A DNA stretch of 64,000 bases from assembly GCA_963772265.1 (NCBI GenBank), contig CAVYWS010000005.1:1-64000 (forward strand), in the 5' to 3' direction. Of the stretch, positions 8,075-17,191 are shown in pieces. The position numbers and the translations under genes were made by a program. This DNA is from Mayfieldus sp963772265. Its GTDB lineage: Bacteria > Actinomycetota > Thermoleophilia > Solirubrobacterales > 70-9. Numbering within the stretch: the stretch's first letter is position 1; every line of letters starts with the position of its first letter. The notes under the pieces were generated by a model. It was not told the origin of the DNA. It searched no databases and saw only the letters and a program-made list of their open reading frames with translations.

Positions 8075-8900
8075 ATTGCGGCCAGCGTCCGGCTTCGATC
8101 CGCTTCTTGTAGCGGCGCTGGCGCCGCTCGGCGTCGCGCATGATCGCCCCGGTGAGCCGGATCGTCAGCGACGGGAAGGCGTCGAAGACGCGCAGCACGG
8201 CACCGCGCCAGCGCGGGATCGTCAGCACCGGCCGCGGCCGGTCCAGCAGCGCGGCGATCTGCGGCGCCACCTGCTCGGGGGTCAGCAGGGTTCCCGAAAA
8301 CGACCCCGCGGCGTCGGGGTCGTCGAGCTTGTCGGCCAGCATCGGGGTCCAGATCCCGTCCGGGCAGACGGCGGAGAGATGGACGTCCTTGATCCCGGCG
8401 CGTCGCAGGTCGAAGAGGGTGCCGAGCGTGAACGCGATCGCCGCGTGCTTGCTGGCCGAGTAGGCGACCTCGCCCGGGGCCGCGACCAGTCCGGCGAGGG
8501 AGATCACGTTGATGACGTGACCGTGGCCGGCTGCGAGCATCTGCTCCAGTGCGGCGACTGTCCCGTTCATCGTCCCCGCGGCATTTACCTCCAACATCAA
8601 GCGGCGAACTTCCTCCTCGTGCTCCCATGCCTTTCCGGTGACGAGGATGCCCGCGTTGTTGACCCAGACGTCGAGCGAGCCGGTTCGCTGTTCGGTCTCG
8701 GCGGCAATGCGATGGCAGGCCACCTCGTCGCGAACGTCGAGCGGCGAGGAGAAGGAGCCGCCGCCCAGCTCGGCCGCCGCCTGCTCGGCCGCGCCGCCGT
8801 CGAGGTCGGTCACGTGCACCGTGAGCCCGCGCTCGGCCAGGGCCTGCGCCACGGCGCGGCCCAAGCCCCTCCCGGCGCCTGTCACCACCGCGGTCGCCAT
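8073..8900 (-). CDS. Short-chain dehydrogenase/reductase
   Basis: Classical SDR of 275 residues. The Rossmann motif TGAGRGLG is near the N-terminus, then NNAGI, catalytic Ser in INVISLAGLVA and the YSASK active site (Tyr-x-x-x-Lys). A basic C-terminal tail (AERRQRRYKKRIEAGRW) may contact membranes or nucleic acid. I choose the ATG at 8900 because a TATCCT -10 element lies 8 nt upstream; an upstream TTG at 8924 would overlap it. The substrate is unknown, and the neighbours give no pathway hint. Confidence 0.85.
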   Translation of the reverse strand: MATAVVTGAGRGLGRAVAQALAERGLTVHVTDLDGGAAEQAAAELGGGSFSSPLDVRDEVACHRIAAETEQRTGSLDVWVNNAGILVTGKAWEHEEEVRRLMLEVNAAGTMNGTVAALEQMLAAGHGHVINVISLAGLVAAPGEVAYSASKHAAIAFTLGTLFDLRRAGIKDVHLSAVCPDGIWTPMLADKLDDPDAAGSFSGTLLTPEQVAPQIAALLDRPRPVLTIPRWRGAVLRVFDAFPSLTIRLTGAIMRDAERRQRRYKKRIEAGRWPQ

Positions 8901-8908
8901 CGCAGGGG

Positions 8909-8914
8909 AGGATA
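8909..8914 (-). promoter_or_regulatory. -10 element for a leaderless SDR transcript
   Basis: TATCCT on the minus strand, 8 nt before the ATG at 8900, with no ribosome site between. Confidence 0.45.
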
Positions 8915-9016
8915 TTCGCGGCAAGCGCCGAAGGCCGAGGAACGAGTTCGTGGCAATCGTGGCGGCCTACCCAGAAGCAGGTAGTTGCCGTAATTTCCTT
9001 TGCTAGGATGCCGCGA

Positions 9017-9152
9017 CTTTCCGCTGAGTCCCCGCCTAAATAACGCGGGGAGCGGGGGACCCACCTACCTGGGGCGAATCGCCGGCATCTGCCGCGTAGC
9101 GCAGCTCTTTCAGCGCGAGCCCGTCAGCTAACCCCGTAAGCGCTCTTGGAAA
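9017..9152 (+). promoter_or_regulatory. ydaO-yuaA (c-di-AMP) riboswitch
   Basis: The leader of the next gene contains the conserved ydaO blocks in order: CGCTGAGTCCCCGCC, GCGGGGGACCCA, CTGGGGCGAATCGCC and the hallmark CCGTCAGCTAACCCCGTAAGC, followed by GGAAAGAGG just before the ATG. This class binds cyclic di-AMP and usually turns genes off. It commonly controls cell-wall hydrolases, NlpC/P60, Rpf and RlpA-like genes in Actinobacteria, which fits the gene behind it. Boundaries are estimated from sequence blocks, not folded. Confidence 0.88.
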
Positions 9153-9158
9153 GAGGCT

Positions 9159-9904
9159 ATGGATCGACGCATTTCCCGCGATTGGCGAGCGGGTGACAAC
9201 TTCAATCGGGAGACAAGTGGCGCACGCGGTCGGCGCCCCGACCGGCATGCGCTCTGGGCGCTGCTGCTCGCGATCTTCACCCTGGTCGTTGCGGCGGCGT
9301 CAGCGCACGCCTCAAGCGGCGGCGTCGCCACCCCCGGCGGGGGAGCCTCCCCGAGCACGACACCGACGGCGCCAACCGCCACCACGGGGTTCGGCTCACG
9401 GGTCCTGCGGGTCGGCATGGAGGGCGACGACGTCAAGGTCCTCAACGGCATCGTCAAGTCGAAGGACTACTCGACCGGGGTGCGGCTCAGCACCGTCTTC
9501 AAGTCGCCAACCGCGGGCGCGGTCAAGGAGTTCCAGGGCGAGGCGGGCCTGCGCCGGACGGGCGTCGTCAACAAGGTGACCAGCAGGGCGCTGGTGCACT
9601 CGATGGACCGCGCCGGTGTCACCTGGTACGGCCCGGGCTTCTACGGCAACCGGACGGCCTGCGGCAAGGTGCTTGCGCAGGACCACGATCGGCGTCGCCA
9701 ACAAGTCGCTTCCCTGCGGCACCAAGGTGACGCTTGCCTACCATGGCCATTCGGTCGTCGCCCCGGTGATCGACCGAGGGCCGTACGCGAAGGGCTACTC
9801 GTTCGATCTCACCGGCGCCACCGCCGCAGGCGCTCGGGGTCAAGACCTCGACCACGCTTCACTACGCGGTCGCCAAGCGCGGCAGCGACCTGCGCGGGCT
9901 CTAG
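9159..9904 (+). CDS. Secreted PG-binding / RlpA-like double-psi beta-barrel protein, frameshifted
   Basis: Exported cell-wall protein. An N-terminal basic stretch and one hydrophobic segment (WALLLAIFTLVVAAASAHA) form a signal or anchor. A Ser/Thr/Pro-rich linker follows, then a peptidoglycan-binding_1 repeat (LRVGMEGDDVKVLNGIVK to TSRALV). Last comes an RlpA/DPBB domain (YGPGFYGNRTACGKVL, TIGVANKSLPCGTKVTLAY, APVIDRGPYAKGYSFDLT) with the conserved Asp of DRGPY. Two single-base insertions near 9674 and 9826 split it into three frames. Corrected length is about 247 residues. The c-di-AMP riboswitch ends at its start codon, so expression should follow c-di-AMP level. Likely role: glycan-strand cleavage or wall remodelling. 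Confidence 0.85.
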
Positions 9905-9916
9905 GTTCGCGCGCGA

Positions 9917-10330
9917 CTAGGTTCGTCGGACCGTTCGGAAGCCGGCGGTGCCGATCCGCACGCAGAACCCGAGCGTGATCAGCGCCAGCACGATCCAGAT
10001 CAGCGTCGTGAGCGGGTAACCGGTGAACGGCAGTGTTCCCCCGCCGCTGGCGTTCTGGGCGACCGTGCCGGCGCTGCCCCGTCCGCCTGCGCCCGCAGTC
10101 TCGCCGGCGTTCGTGCCAGCGACGCCTTGCCCGAAGTTACCGCCGCTGCCACCCGAGCCTCCTACGCCGGCAACGCCGCCGGCAGGGCCGCTCCCGGGGG
10201 TAGTCCCCGGTGGCTCCTCGGCCATCACCGGGAGCTGAGCGTGGGCAGCCGGGGCTGCCGCCAAGCCGACGACCAGCATTGCGGTAACGGCAATGATCCT
10301 GCCCCTGGGGGCGAAGCCTCCACGCATCAT
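9917..10330 (-). CDS. LPxTG-anchored glycine-rich surface protein
   Basis: A 137-residue protein with a Sec signal peptide (AVTAMLVVGLAAAPAAHAQ), a Gly/Ser/Ala-rich low-complexity middle (about residues 40-95), and a C-terminal sortase signal: LPFTG, a hydrophobic helix (LTTLIWIVLALITLGFC) and a basic tail (RTVRRT). It should be covalently attached to the wall by a sortase, which is not in this window. It sits 37 bases after the end of the phosphoglycosyltransferase gene on the same strand, so it may be transcribed with the polysaccharide locus. No catalytic domain is present; it is probably a spacer or scaffold. Confidence 0.8.
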   Translation of the reverse strand: MMRGGFAPRGRIIAVTAMLVVGLAAAPAAHAQLPVMAEEPPGTTPGSGPAGGVAGVGGSGGSGGNFGQGVAGTNAGETAGAGGRGSAGTVAQNASGGGTLPFTGYPLTTLIWIVLALITLGFCVRIGTAGFRTVRRT

Positions 10331-10367
10331 CTGAAGCGTAGACCGTTTTTTGGCGCCTGGCGCCGGT

Positions 10368-11874
10368 TCACCGGCCACGGCGGCCCAACACGTAGGGAAC
10401 AGTGCGTAGACAGGATCCTGATGTCGTTCCAGAGCGACCAGGTGGCGACATACAGGTAGTCCAATCGGACCATCTCGAAGAGGGGTATGCGCGAGGCGCC
10501 CAGAGCCTGCCAGTAGCCGGTGATCCCCGGGGCGAGGTCGAGCCGCCGGCGGTAGAAGCCCTCGATCTGCGAGTCCTCGTCCGGAACCAGGGGCCGGGGG
10601 CCGACCAGACTCATCTCCCCCTGAAGCACGTTGATGAGCTGCGGCAGCTCGTCAAGGGAAGGCGTCGGATAAGCGCCGACGCGGGTCACGCGCGGATCGT
10701 GCTCGATCTTGAACAGGCCATCCGATTCGTTCAGATGGCCAACTCGTCACGCTGGTGCTCGGAGCCTCGATACATGCTGCGGAACTTGACATCTCGAAGC
10801 TGCCGCCGCCGCGCCCGATGCGGCGCTGGCGGAAGAGCACCGGGCCCCTGGAATCGATCTTGATTGCGATCGCGATCGCGACCAGCAACGGCGAAAGGAG
10901 GGCGAGCATCAGCGAGGAGGCGAAGACGTCGAAGCTGCGCTTCAGCAGTCGAGACGACCGCCCGATCTCGATGCCGCGGGCTCCGAGCAGGGTGAGCCCG
11001 TGCAGATGGTCGAGCTCGACCGACGAGCCCGGGGACGCGGGCTGTCGCCGGCAGGACGCTCACCGCGACTACCATCAGCGAGAGCTCGCGGACCAGGTGC
11101 AGCAGCGCGTCGCTGTCCACCTTTCCCGGCGCCAGGATGACGCGGTGGATCTGCCTTCTCGGCAAGGAGCCGGTAGAGGCCTCGGGGCAGCATCGGGATG
11201 GTGCCGTTCGACATCCCCGACTGAGCCTCGGCGCTCGGGATGCGGCCCACGATCTGAGCCGCGTGCGAACGGTCGAGGTGCAGCTTCCAGCGCAGCGATC
11301 GCGCTGCCTCCTCGTCGCCGATCACCAGACACCGCTCGGGCTGGGTGAGCCTGGTCGCCGCCAACCGGGCGATCGTGCGGGTCAGGACCAGCCCCAGGAA
11401 CAGCAGTCCCCAGATCGAAAGAAGCTCGGCCCGCCCGATATGTCCGACGACGACCCAGCCGTCGAGCAGCCAGATCAGCAGCGTGCCGAGGGTCGCCACC
11501 TCGAACAGGGCGGGCACCTCGTCGAGGGTCGCCCTGTGGATCAGGTGCTCGTCGCGGTCGTACAGACCCATCACCTTCAGCAGCAGGACGAGGATCAGCA
11601 CCGCACCGAGCGCCCCGGCCGTGAGTCCTTGTTCTCCGAAAACGACCGCGCCGCCGACAAGCGCCAGGATCGTGGCCAAAGCATCTCCGGTCGCAAGCGT
11701 GCGGCGCAGGATCTTGCGGCGCCGCCGGATCGAGTGCCGGCGCCGTCCCTCGGCGCGGTCGAGGTCGAGGAACCCGCGAAGGGCTGATAGCGGATGCTTG
11801 AATTCCGCTTCCGACTCGGTCTGGTCGACCTCGATCAGGTCAACCATCTCCGGTGCAAACATCCCCGTCGCCAA
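10368..11874 (-). CDS. Polyprenyl-phosphate hexose-1-phosphate transferase (WcaJ-type), frameshifted
   Basis: Initiating enzyme of polysaccharide synthesis: it moves a sugar-1-phosphate onto undecaprenyl phosphate at the membrane. N-terminal helices (about residues 55-150), a Rossmann-like domain (CLVIGDEEAARSLRWKL), then the catalytic bacterial sugar transferase domain with KRSFDVFASSLMLALLSPLL, DSRGPVLFRQRRIGRGG, SLDELPQLINVLQGEMSLVG, GPRPLVPDE and PGITGYWQ. Several single-base shifts (about 10418, 10700-10800, 11030, 11160) scatter it over frames. After correction it ends with a TGA at 10368 after VPYVLGRRGR. TTG at 11874 is the likeliest start; ATG at 11862 is an alternative. Confidence 0.85.
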
Positions 11875-11938
11875 ACTACGCCTCTCGCTTCTTCTAGGTG
11901 CCGCCTACACCCGCCCGAGCACCCCAGCTCGCCGGGTC

Positions 11939-13117
11939 TTGAGCCAGATACTGCGCGGCGACCCTACCCAAAGGAAGATTCAAAAGACGCAGTTCGTCAC
12001 CGCGGTCACGCTCGGGGCCCTGATCGCGATCGGGGTGGCGGGATGCGGGGGCGGGAGCGCCTCTCCAACCCGGCCGCAGGGAGGCATCCGAACGGTTCCC
12101 GGGCCCAAGCCGCTTCTCGGCGTCTCTGAGCCCAACGCGTGGCGGCGGGTGCCGCCGCCGGCGACCCCCGACGCGATCGCGGGCCTGGTGGCGTCGCTTG
12201 GCGCCAGCAGCCAGCGGTTCGTGATCGACTGGCGTCTCGCCGAGCCCCGGCCTCCGCGGGGGGCGCACCGCTACCGCTTCGAGCGCTTCGACCCGATGTA
12301 TCGGGCCGACCTTCGGCGCGGAGTCAGGCCGCTGCTGGTTGCGCTCAACGCGCCGCGCTGGGCGGCGGATCCGGGGTCAAGCTCGGCCCCGTTCGTCAAC
12401 AACCCGCCCGCTGCCGGCCACATCGCCGATTGGCAGGCCTTCCTGCGCGCCGTCGCCTATCGCTACCCCGAGGCACTGGGGATCGAGATCTGGAACGAGC
12501 CGAATCTGGCCACTTTCTGGGGCGGTGGGTCGGAGACCCGTCCCGACCCCGACCGGTACACGGAGCTGCTGCGCGCCGGCTATGCCGCCGTCAAGTCGGT
12601 CAGCAGGCGGCTGCCGGTGATCGGCGGTGCGCTTGCCGCCAACCAGCTTGCGTCGCCCCGGGGGAACATCCCGGCCCGCGAGTTCGCCGACTCGATGTTC
12701 GCCGACGGCGCCGCCGCCTACATGGACGGGATCAGCCTCCATCCCTATCCGGGGACCGGCGGGGTGCGCCAGACGCTCGCCGGGTTGGAGCAGGTCGAGC
12801 AGGCCCGCGACGAGGCTGGGGCCGCTACTCCGCTCTGGGTCAGCGAGGTGGGGGTCACGACGACGGGGCCGGACAGGGTCAGCGAGTCCCAGCAGGCCGC
12901 GGAACTGGTCGAGATCTGCGAGGTGCTGGTCCGCAACCCCGCTGTCGAGGCCGTCTACTTCCACAACCTGATCGCTCGGCACGGCTCGCTGCAGAACCCC
13001 GAGCCCGGATTCGGCCTGGTCCAGGCCCTTCCGGACGGCGTGCTGAGGCCGAAGCCGGCATTCAACGCGCTGCGAGCATCCCTTGCCCGGGGGAGGTGCG
13101 GCGCGGGCGTCGATTGA
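11939..13117 (+). CDS. Secreted clan GH-A glycoside hydrolase (lipoprotein)
   Basis: Predicted retaining glycosidase of the GH39/GH5-like superfamily. A lipoprotein signal (GALIAIGVAGCGGG) gives outward display. Visible barrel motifs: GVSEPNAWRR, RFVIDWRLAEP, IEIWNEPNLATFWGG with the acid/base Glu, ISLHPYPG, and LWVSEVGVTTT with the nucleophile Glu. About 392 residues if TTG 11939 is the start; that start has no ribosome site, whereas an AAGGAAG at 11971 precedes no canonical start codon. It is followed by a Wzy-like gene. A paralogue with the same motif order lies at 22196-23785. Likely role: trimming or releasing the polysaccharide made by the locus. Confidence 0.82.
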   Translation: MSQILRGDPTQRKIQKTQFVTAVTLGALIAIGVAGCGGGSASPTRPQGGIRTVPGPKPLLGVSEPNAWRRVPPPATPDAIAGLVASLGASSQRFVIDWRLAEPRPPRGAHRYRFERFDPMYRADLRRGVRPLLVALNAPRWAADPGSSSAPFVNNPPAAGHIADWQAFLRAVAYRYPEALGIEIWNEPNLATFWGGGSETRPDPDRYTELLRAGYAAVKSVSRRLPVIGGALAANQLASPRGNIPAREFADSMFADGAAAYMDGISLHPYPGTGGVRQTLAGLEQVEQARDEAGAATPLWVSEVGVTTTGPDRVSESQQAAELVEICEVLVRNPAVEAVYFHNLIARHGSLQNPEPGFGLVQALPDGVLRPKPAFNALRASLARGRCGAGVD

Positions 13118-13160
13118 ACCGGCGCACCGAAGAGGGAACCCGGAGATACTCAGGCGCGGC

Positions 13161-15215
13161 ATGGGGAGTGCGCCAACCCAGACGCATGCGGCTGGGGATT
13201 CCCGCGAGGGGTCCGAAGGCACCCTGGGTACGCCGGCGATACCCACCGCTCACCGAGCAGGCCGACGCCCCCGTGTCGCCCGTGTGCGACGGGGTCGCGA
13301 GGGCGGGGGCCGCAGCGATCGCGGCCGCCAGAGCGCCGCTGCGCCACTCATCTTCACCGGCTGCGCCGCGCTGCCCGTCGTCTACGCCCTGTCGGGCGAC
13401 GGTGGGGGATACGACATCGTCTTTCGCCAATACGCCGCATTGATCGTCTGGTCGGGGCTGGCGATCGCCTTCCTGTTCGGCCTCCTGCCCCTGGCCCGGC
13501 CGTCGCGAGACGTCGTGCCGCCCCTCGCCGCGCTCGGGCTGCTCGTGGCCTGGACGGCACTGTCCCTGACCTGGACCGAGAGCAGCGAGCAAACCTGGGC
13601 CGAGCTTGCCCGAACGCTGCAGTACCTTGGCCTTCTCGTCCTCGCATGGACCGTCCTGGAGCGCCGGACGTGGAGGTTCGCAGCCGCGGGACTCTCGCTG
13701 GGCGCGCTGGTTGTCTGCGCCCTGGCCGTGCTCAGCCGGCTGGCGCCGCTTGCGTTTCCGGCGGTCGGCGTGCCCGACCCGGCCAGGCTCCTCTATCCGC
13801 TCGGCTCCTGGAACGGGGTCGGCGTCTGGAGCGCGATGTCGGTCGGCATCTGCCTGGCCTGGGCGTCGGGTGTCTCAAGCCCGCGGACGCGTGTGGTCGG
13901 TGCGGCAATGCTGCCGGTGGCCGGGCTCGCGGTCTATCTCAGCTATTCGCGCGCCGGTGCGATCGGTGCCGTGCTCGCGATGCTGGTCGTGCTCACGGTT
14001 GCGCCGAGCCGACGGCACGCCGCTTGCCTCGCCGCGGCCGGGGTCGTCGCGACCGGCGCGGCAATCCTTGCGGTGCGGGCAAACCCCGAGATCGCGCATG
14101 GAACCGGGGGCAGCGGCGGTGGTGTGGTCGCGCTGGCCATGGCAGCCCTCTGCGCCTGTTGTTGGTGGGCGTCCGAGTCGCTGCCGGCGTCCATCTCCCG
14201 GTTTCCGAGGCTGCGCCGTGGTCCGGCGATGGCGCTCGGACTCGGCTTTCTCATCGCCCTCGTCGGCGTCGCGGCCGCGTGGGGTCCGCAGGCTGGTTCG
14301 CCGGTCGGCCTGTCGTTCCGGGCCCCGGTCCCCGAGCCCGGCGGTGATCCAGCGAAGCGGTTTCTCACCGCGGGCGGCCAGCGAGGCGAGCTTTGGACGT
14401 CGGCGCTGCGCGAATTCGAGTCCGAGCCGCTGCACGGCACTGGCGCCGGCACCTTCGACCTCTGGCACAGCCGCGAATCGAACGATCCCGCCTTTACTCG
14501 GGACGCCCACTCCCTGTACCTGGAGAGCTTGGCCGAGCTGGGTCTTCCCGGGTTGCTGGCGGTCGTCGGACTGCTCGGGGGCCTGGCAGCCGCCGCCATT
14601 CGCGCCCGGCGCCGGCTCCGGACCGGCGCCGGGCGCGCTGCCGCGGCGGCGATGCTCGCCCTCTTCGCTGTGTTCCTTCTCGGCGCCGGAGTGGATTGGC
14701 TTTGGGAGCTCACGGCTGTTTCCGTGCTGGCACTGCTTGGAGCTGCGGCCCTCGTGGCCAGCGGCTCCGACTCGGCGAGGGGGCGAGCACTGCCGGGCTG
14801 GGCCCGCGCGGCGATTGTGGCGTTCGCGGTGGTCGCGGCGGCGGTCCAGGTCCCCGGGATCGTCTCGACCGATCGGCAGCGGGCGAGCGCGCGGGCACTG
14901 GCGGCCGGTGACCCGAGAGCTGCCAAGCGCCTGGCGGAGGATGCGGTGGCCGCAGAGCCGTGGTCGGCAGACGCGCACGCTCAGCTGGCGCTGGCCTGGG
15001 ACGGGCTGGGCAGGAGCGATTCCCGGCGCCGCGAGCTGCGCGAGGCATCAGACCTCGAGCCCGGGTCTTGGCGATGGCCGCTGCTGACCGCCCGTCTCGA
15101 CGCAGCACACGGCCAATCCGCCGCCGCCCGCCACGCCTACCGGCGGGCGCGCCGGTTGCGACCGGCCCTCCCCGCGGATCCGGACCCGGTGATCTTCGCG
15201 AGGTCTGACCGATGA
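13161..15215 (+). CDS. O-antigen ligase/polymerase (Wzy-C) family membrane protein with C-terminal TPR-like tail
   Basis: Multi-spanning membrane protein of the Wzy/WaaL superfamily, which joins oligosaccharide repeats at the outer face of the membrane. About ten helices. The signature periplasmic loop contains HGTGAGTFDLWHSR, DAHSLYLESLAELG and LPGLLAVVGLLGG. After the last helix come about 110 residues of TPR-like helices (RASARALAAGDPRAAKRLAEDA and DAHAQLALAWDGLG). Start uncertain: ATG 13161 is used, but the first 80 residues are basic and low-complexity. It overlaps the next gene by ATGA. About 684 residues. Confidence 0.82.
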   Translation: MGSAPTQTHAAGDSREGSEGTLGTPAIPTAHRAGRRPRVARVRRGREGGGRSDRGRQSAAAPLIFTGCAALPVVYALSGDGGGYDIVFRQYAALIVWSGLAIAFLFGLLPLARPSRDVVPPLAALGLLVAWTALSLTWTESSEQTWAELARTLQYLGLLVLAWTVLERRTWRFAAAGLSLGALVVCALAVLSRLAPLAFPAVGVPDPARLLYPLGSWNGVGVWSAMSVGICLAWASGVSSPRTRVVGAAMLPVAGLAVYLSYSRAGAIGAVLAMLVVLTVAPSRRHAACLAAAGVVATGAAILAVRANPEIAHGTGGSGGGVVALAMAALCACCWWASESLPASISRFPRLRRGPAMALGLGFLIALVGVAAAWGPQAGSPVGLSFRAPVPEPGGDPAKRFLTAGGQRGELWTSALREFESEPLHGTGAGTFDLWHSRESNDPAFTRDAHSLYLESLAELGLPGLLAVVGLLGGLAAAAIRARRRLRTGAGRAAAAAMLALFAVFLLGAGVDWLWELTAVSVLALLGAAALVASGSDSARGRALPGWARAAIVAFAVVAAAVQVPGIVSTDRQRASARALAAGDPRAAKRLAEDAVAAEPWSADAHAQLALAWDGLGRSDSRRRELREASDLEPGSWRWPLLTARLDAAHGQSAAARHAYRRARRLRPALPADPDPVIFARSDR

Positions 15216-16372
15216 GCGCAACCGAGACAACCCGGACATCCCCTGAGCGTGCGTCCACCCTGGTCCGCGACGGTCTCTCACCGGCGCTGGTCCACGACTA
15301 CCTGCTGGTGATGAGGGGCGCGGAACGAGTCTTCACCGCGATCGCTGATTGTTGGCCGGGGGCACCGATCTACACAACCGTCTACTCGGATCAGGGGACC
15401 TCGGGCCGGTTCGCCGGCCACGAGATCCGCACCTCGCATCTGCAACGGCTGCGCGTCAACCAGGAGCGATTCCGTCTTCTGCTGCCCCTCTATCCGGGCG
15501 CCGTCGAGAGCCTGCCGGTGCGGGAGCACAGGCTCATCGTCTCCTCCAGCAGCGCCTTCGCCCACGGGATCCGCCCGGCCCCCGGCACGGTGCACGTCTG
15601 CTACTGCCACACCCCGTTCCGCTATGTCTGGCATGAGCGAGACCTCGCCCTCGACAAGGTGGCGCGCCCGATGCGCCCACTGCTCTCGGCAACGCTGAAG
15701 CGGATCCAGCGCTGGGACATCGAGGCGTCAGACAGGGTGACCCACTACATCGCCAATTCGCGTCAGGTCCAGGAGCGGATCGCGCTCTTCTACGGTCGCG
15801 ATTCAGAGGTTGTGCATCCGCCGGTCGAGCTGGAGCGGTTCTCGGTGGCGCAGCCCCACGACTACTTCCTGCTGGTCGGCGAGCTGGTGCCGCACAAGCG
15901 CACCCGTGTCGCCCTCGAAGGGGCGCGCCGGGCGGGCCAGCGGGTCAAGGTGGTCGGCGGCGGCCCAGAGCTGGCAGAGCTGAGCGCCGGCTTCCCCGAA
16001 GCGGAGTTCGTGGGCAGGGTCTCCGATCAGGCGCTGGCCGAGCTGTACTCGCATGCGCGTGCCCTGCTGATCCCCGGCGTGGAGGAGTTCGGGATCACCG
16101 CCGTGGAGTCGCAGGCCTCGGGCCGGCCGGTGGTCGCGGTTGGCGCCGGAGGGGCGTTGGAGACCGTGGCCGGCGAGGTAACGGGCATCCTGCTCGAACG
16201 AGGCGGCGCCGATGAGTTCGCCGAGGTGCTGAGAGAAGTCGACTTCGACCGCTTCGACCCGCATGCGATCACTGCCCATGCCGCTCGGTTCTCGCCGGGT
16301 CGCTTCAAGGAGCGATTCCGCGCTGCGGTCGAGCGCTGCGTGACCGGCACCCCGGCCGCGACGCCCGGCTGA
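15212..16372 (+). CDS. GT4 family glycosyltransferase
   Basis: GT-B fold retaining glycosyltransferase of 386 residues. N-terminal acceptor domain (LVHDYLLVMRGAERVF, VCYCHTPFRYVWHE). C-terminal donor domain with YFLLVGELVPHKRTRVALEG, VKVVGGGPELAEL and the EX7E-type motif (LIPGVEEFGITAVESQASGRPVVA). Overlaps the Wzy-like gene (ATGA), so translationally coupled. The family includes mannosyl- and galactosyltransferases; specificity cannot be read. It probably adds a sugar to the lipid-linked repeat unit at the cytoplasmic face. Confidence 0.88.
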   Translation: MSATETTRTSPERASTLVRDGLSPALVHDYLLVMRGAERVFTAIADCWPGAPIYTTVYSDQGTSGRFAGHEIRTSHLQRLRVNQERFRLLLPLYPGAVESLPVREHRLIVSSSSAFAHGIRPAPGTVHVCYCHTPFRYVWHERDLALDKVARPMRPLLSATLKRIQRWDIEASDRVTHYIANSRQVQERIALFYGRDSEVVHPPVELERFSVAQPHDYFLLVGELVPHKRTRVALEGARRAGQRVKVVGGGPELAELSAGFPEAEFVGRVSDQALAELYSHARALLIPGVEEFGITAVESQASGRPVVAVGAGGALETVAGEVTGILLERGGADEFAEVLREVDFDRFDPHAITAHAARFSPGRFKERFRAAVERCVTGTPAATPG

Positions 16373-17119
16373 TTACCCGACCTGCGCCGGTCCGCGCGCG
16401 TGGATCACGGTGTGCGGGACCCCGCGCCTCTGGCCGCGGAACCGCATGTTGAACCTGCCCAGGTGCCGGACGTCCTCGAACCCGGCCACGTGCACCAGCG
16501 ACATCCAGGTCCGGGTCGTCGGCCGCCACCAGGTCGAGTGCACGCCCGCCTTGAACTCGGCCAGCAGGCCGCGGGGGATCCATTCCAGCCGGCGGCTGTA
16601 CTCCTCGGTCAGGATGAGCTGGCCGTGGCACAGACCCGCCATGCGCTCGAGGGCGAGTGCGGGGTCGCGCAGGTGGATCAGGACCGAGCCGCAGAAGACC
16701 AGGTCGAAGGTTCCGTCGAGCGCCTCGGGGTCGGCGTCGTAGATGCTGGCGCCGACCCAGCGCACCTTGCTCCCCCGCGCCTGGGAGGCGATCCGGAACC
16801 GGTCGCCGCGCTCGCCGTCCTCGGCCGGGCGGATGCGCGGTGGCCAGTCGAGCTGCTGTATGCGCGGGACGTCGAGCGCCACGACGTCGGCGCCGCGCCG
16901 CTCCATCTCGTAGGCCCAGAAGCCCTCGAAGGTCCCGACGTCGAGGGCTCGCATGCCGGCCATGCTCTCCGGCAGGCCGTAGCGGTCGATGTAGGGGCGG
17001 TGGTCGAACATGCCGTCGGTGACCACCCCCGGCGCAAGCTCGATCGTGTGGTACCAGCCGTGCTGCTTGGCGATCTCTTGCAGTTGACCGGGTTCGTCGA
17101 CTGTCTGCGGGACCTGCAG
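16373..17119 (-). CDS. SAM-dependent methyltransferase with probable CTG start
   Basis: Class I methyltransferase. Motif I is ALDVGTFEGFWAYEMERRG, then VVALDVPRIQQLDW, DLVFCGSVLIHLRDP, LTEEYSRRLEWIPRG and WWRPTTRTWMSLVHVAGF. The conserved N-terminal lead GWYHTIELAPGVVTDG lies upstream of the first GTG (17026), so the true start is further up. No ATG, GTG or TTG is in frame there. A CTG at 17119-17117 preceded at 6 nt by a perfect AAGGAG is the best start (about 248 residues). An indel that removed a normal start is the alternative. Lies inside the polysaccharide locus; substrate unknown. Confidence 0.75.
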   Translation of the reverse strand: MQVPQTVDEPGQLQEIAKQHGWYHTIELAPGVVTDGMFDHRPYIDRYGLPESMAGMRALDVGTFEGFWAYEMERRGADVVALDVPRIQQLDWPPRIRPAEDGERGDRFRIASQARGSKVRWVGASIYDADPEALDGTFDLVFCGSVLIHLRDPALALERMAGLCHGQLILTEEYSRRLEWIPRGLLAEFKAGVHSTWWRPTTRTWMSLVHVAGFEDVRHLGRFNMRFRGQRRGVPHTVIHARGPAQVG

Positions 17120-17191
17120 TTTGGGCTCCTTCGATCGGGACCGGCTTCGGACCGCCGCATCGTAGGGAGCGAGACGCCCCCTCGCGCCGGT

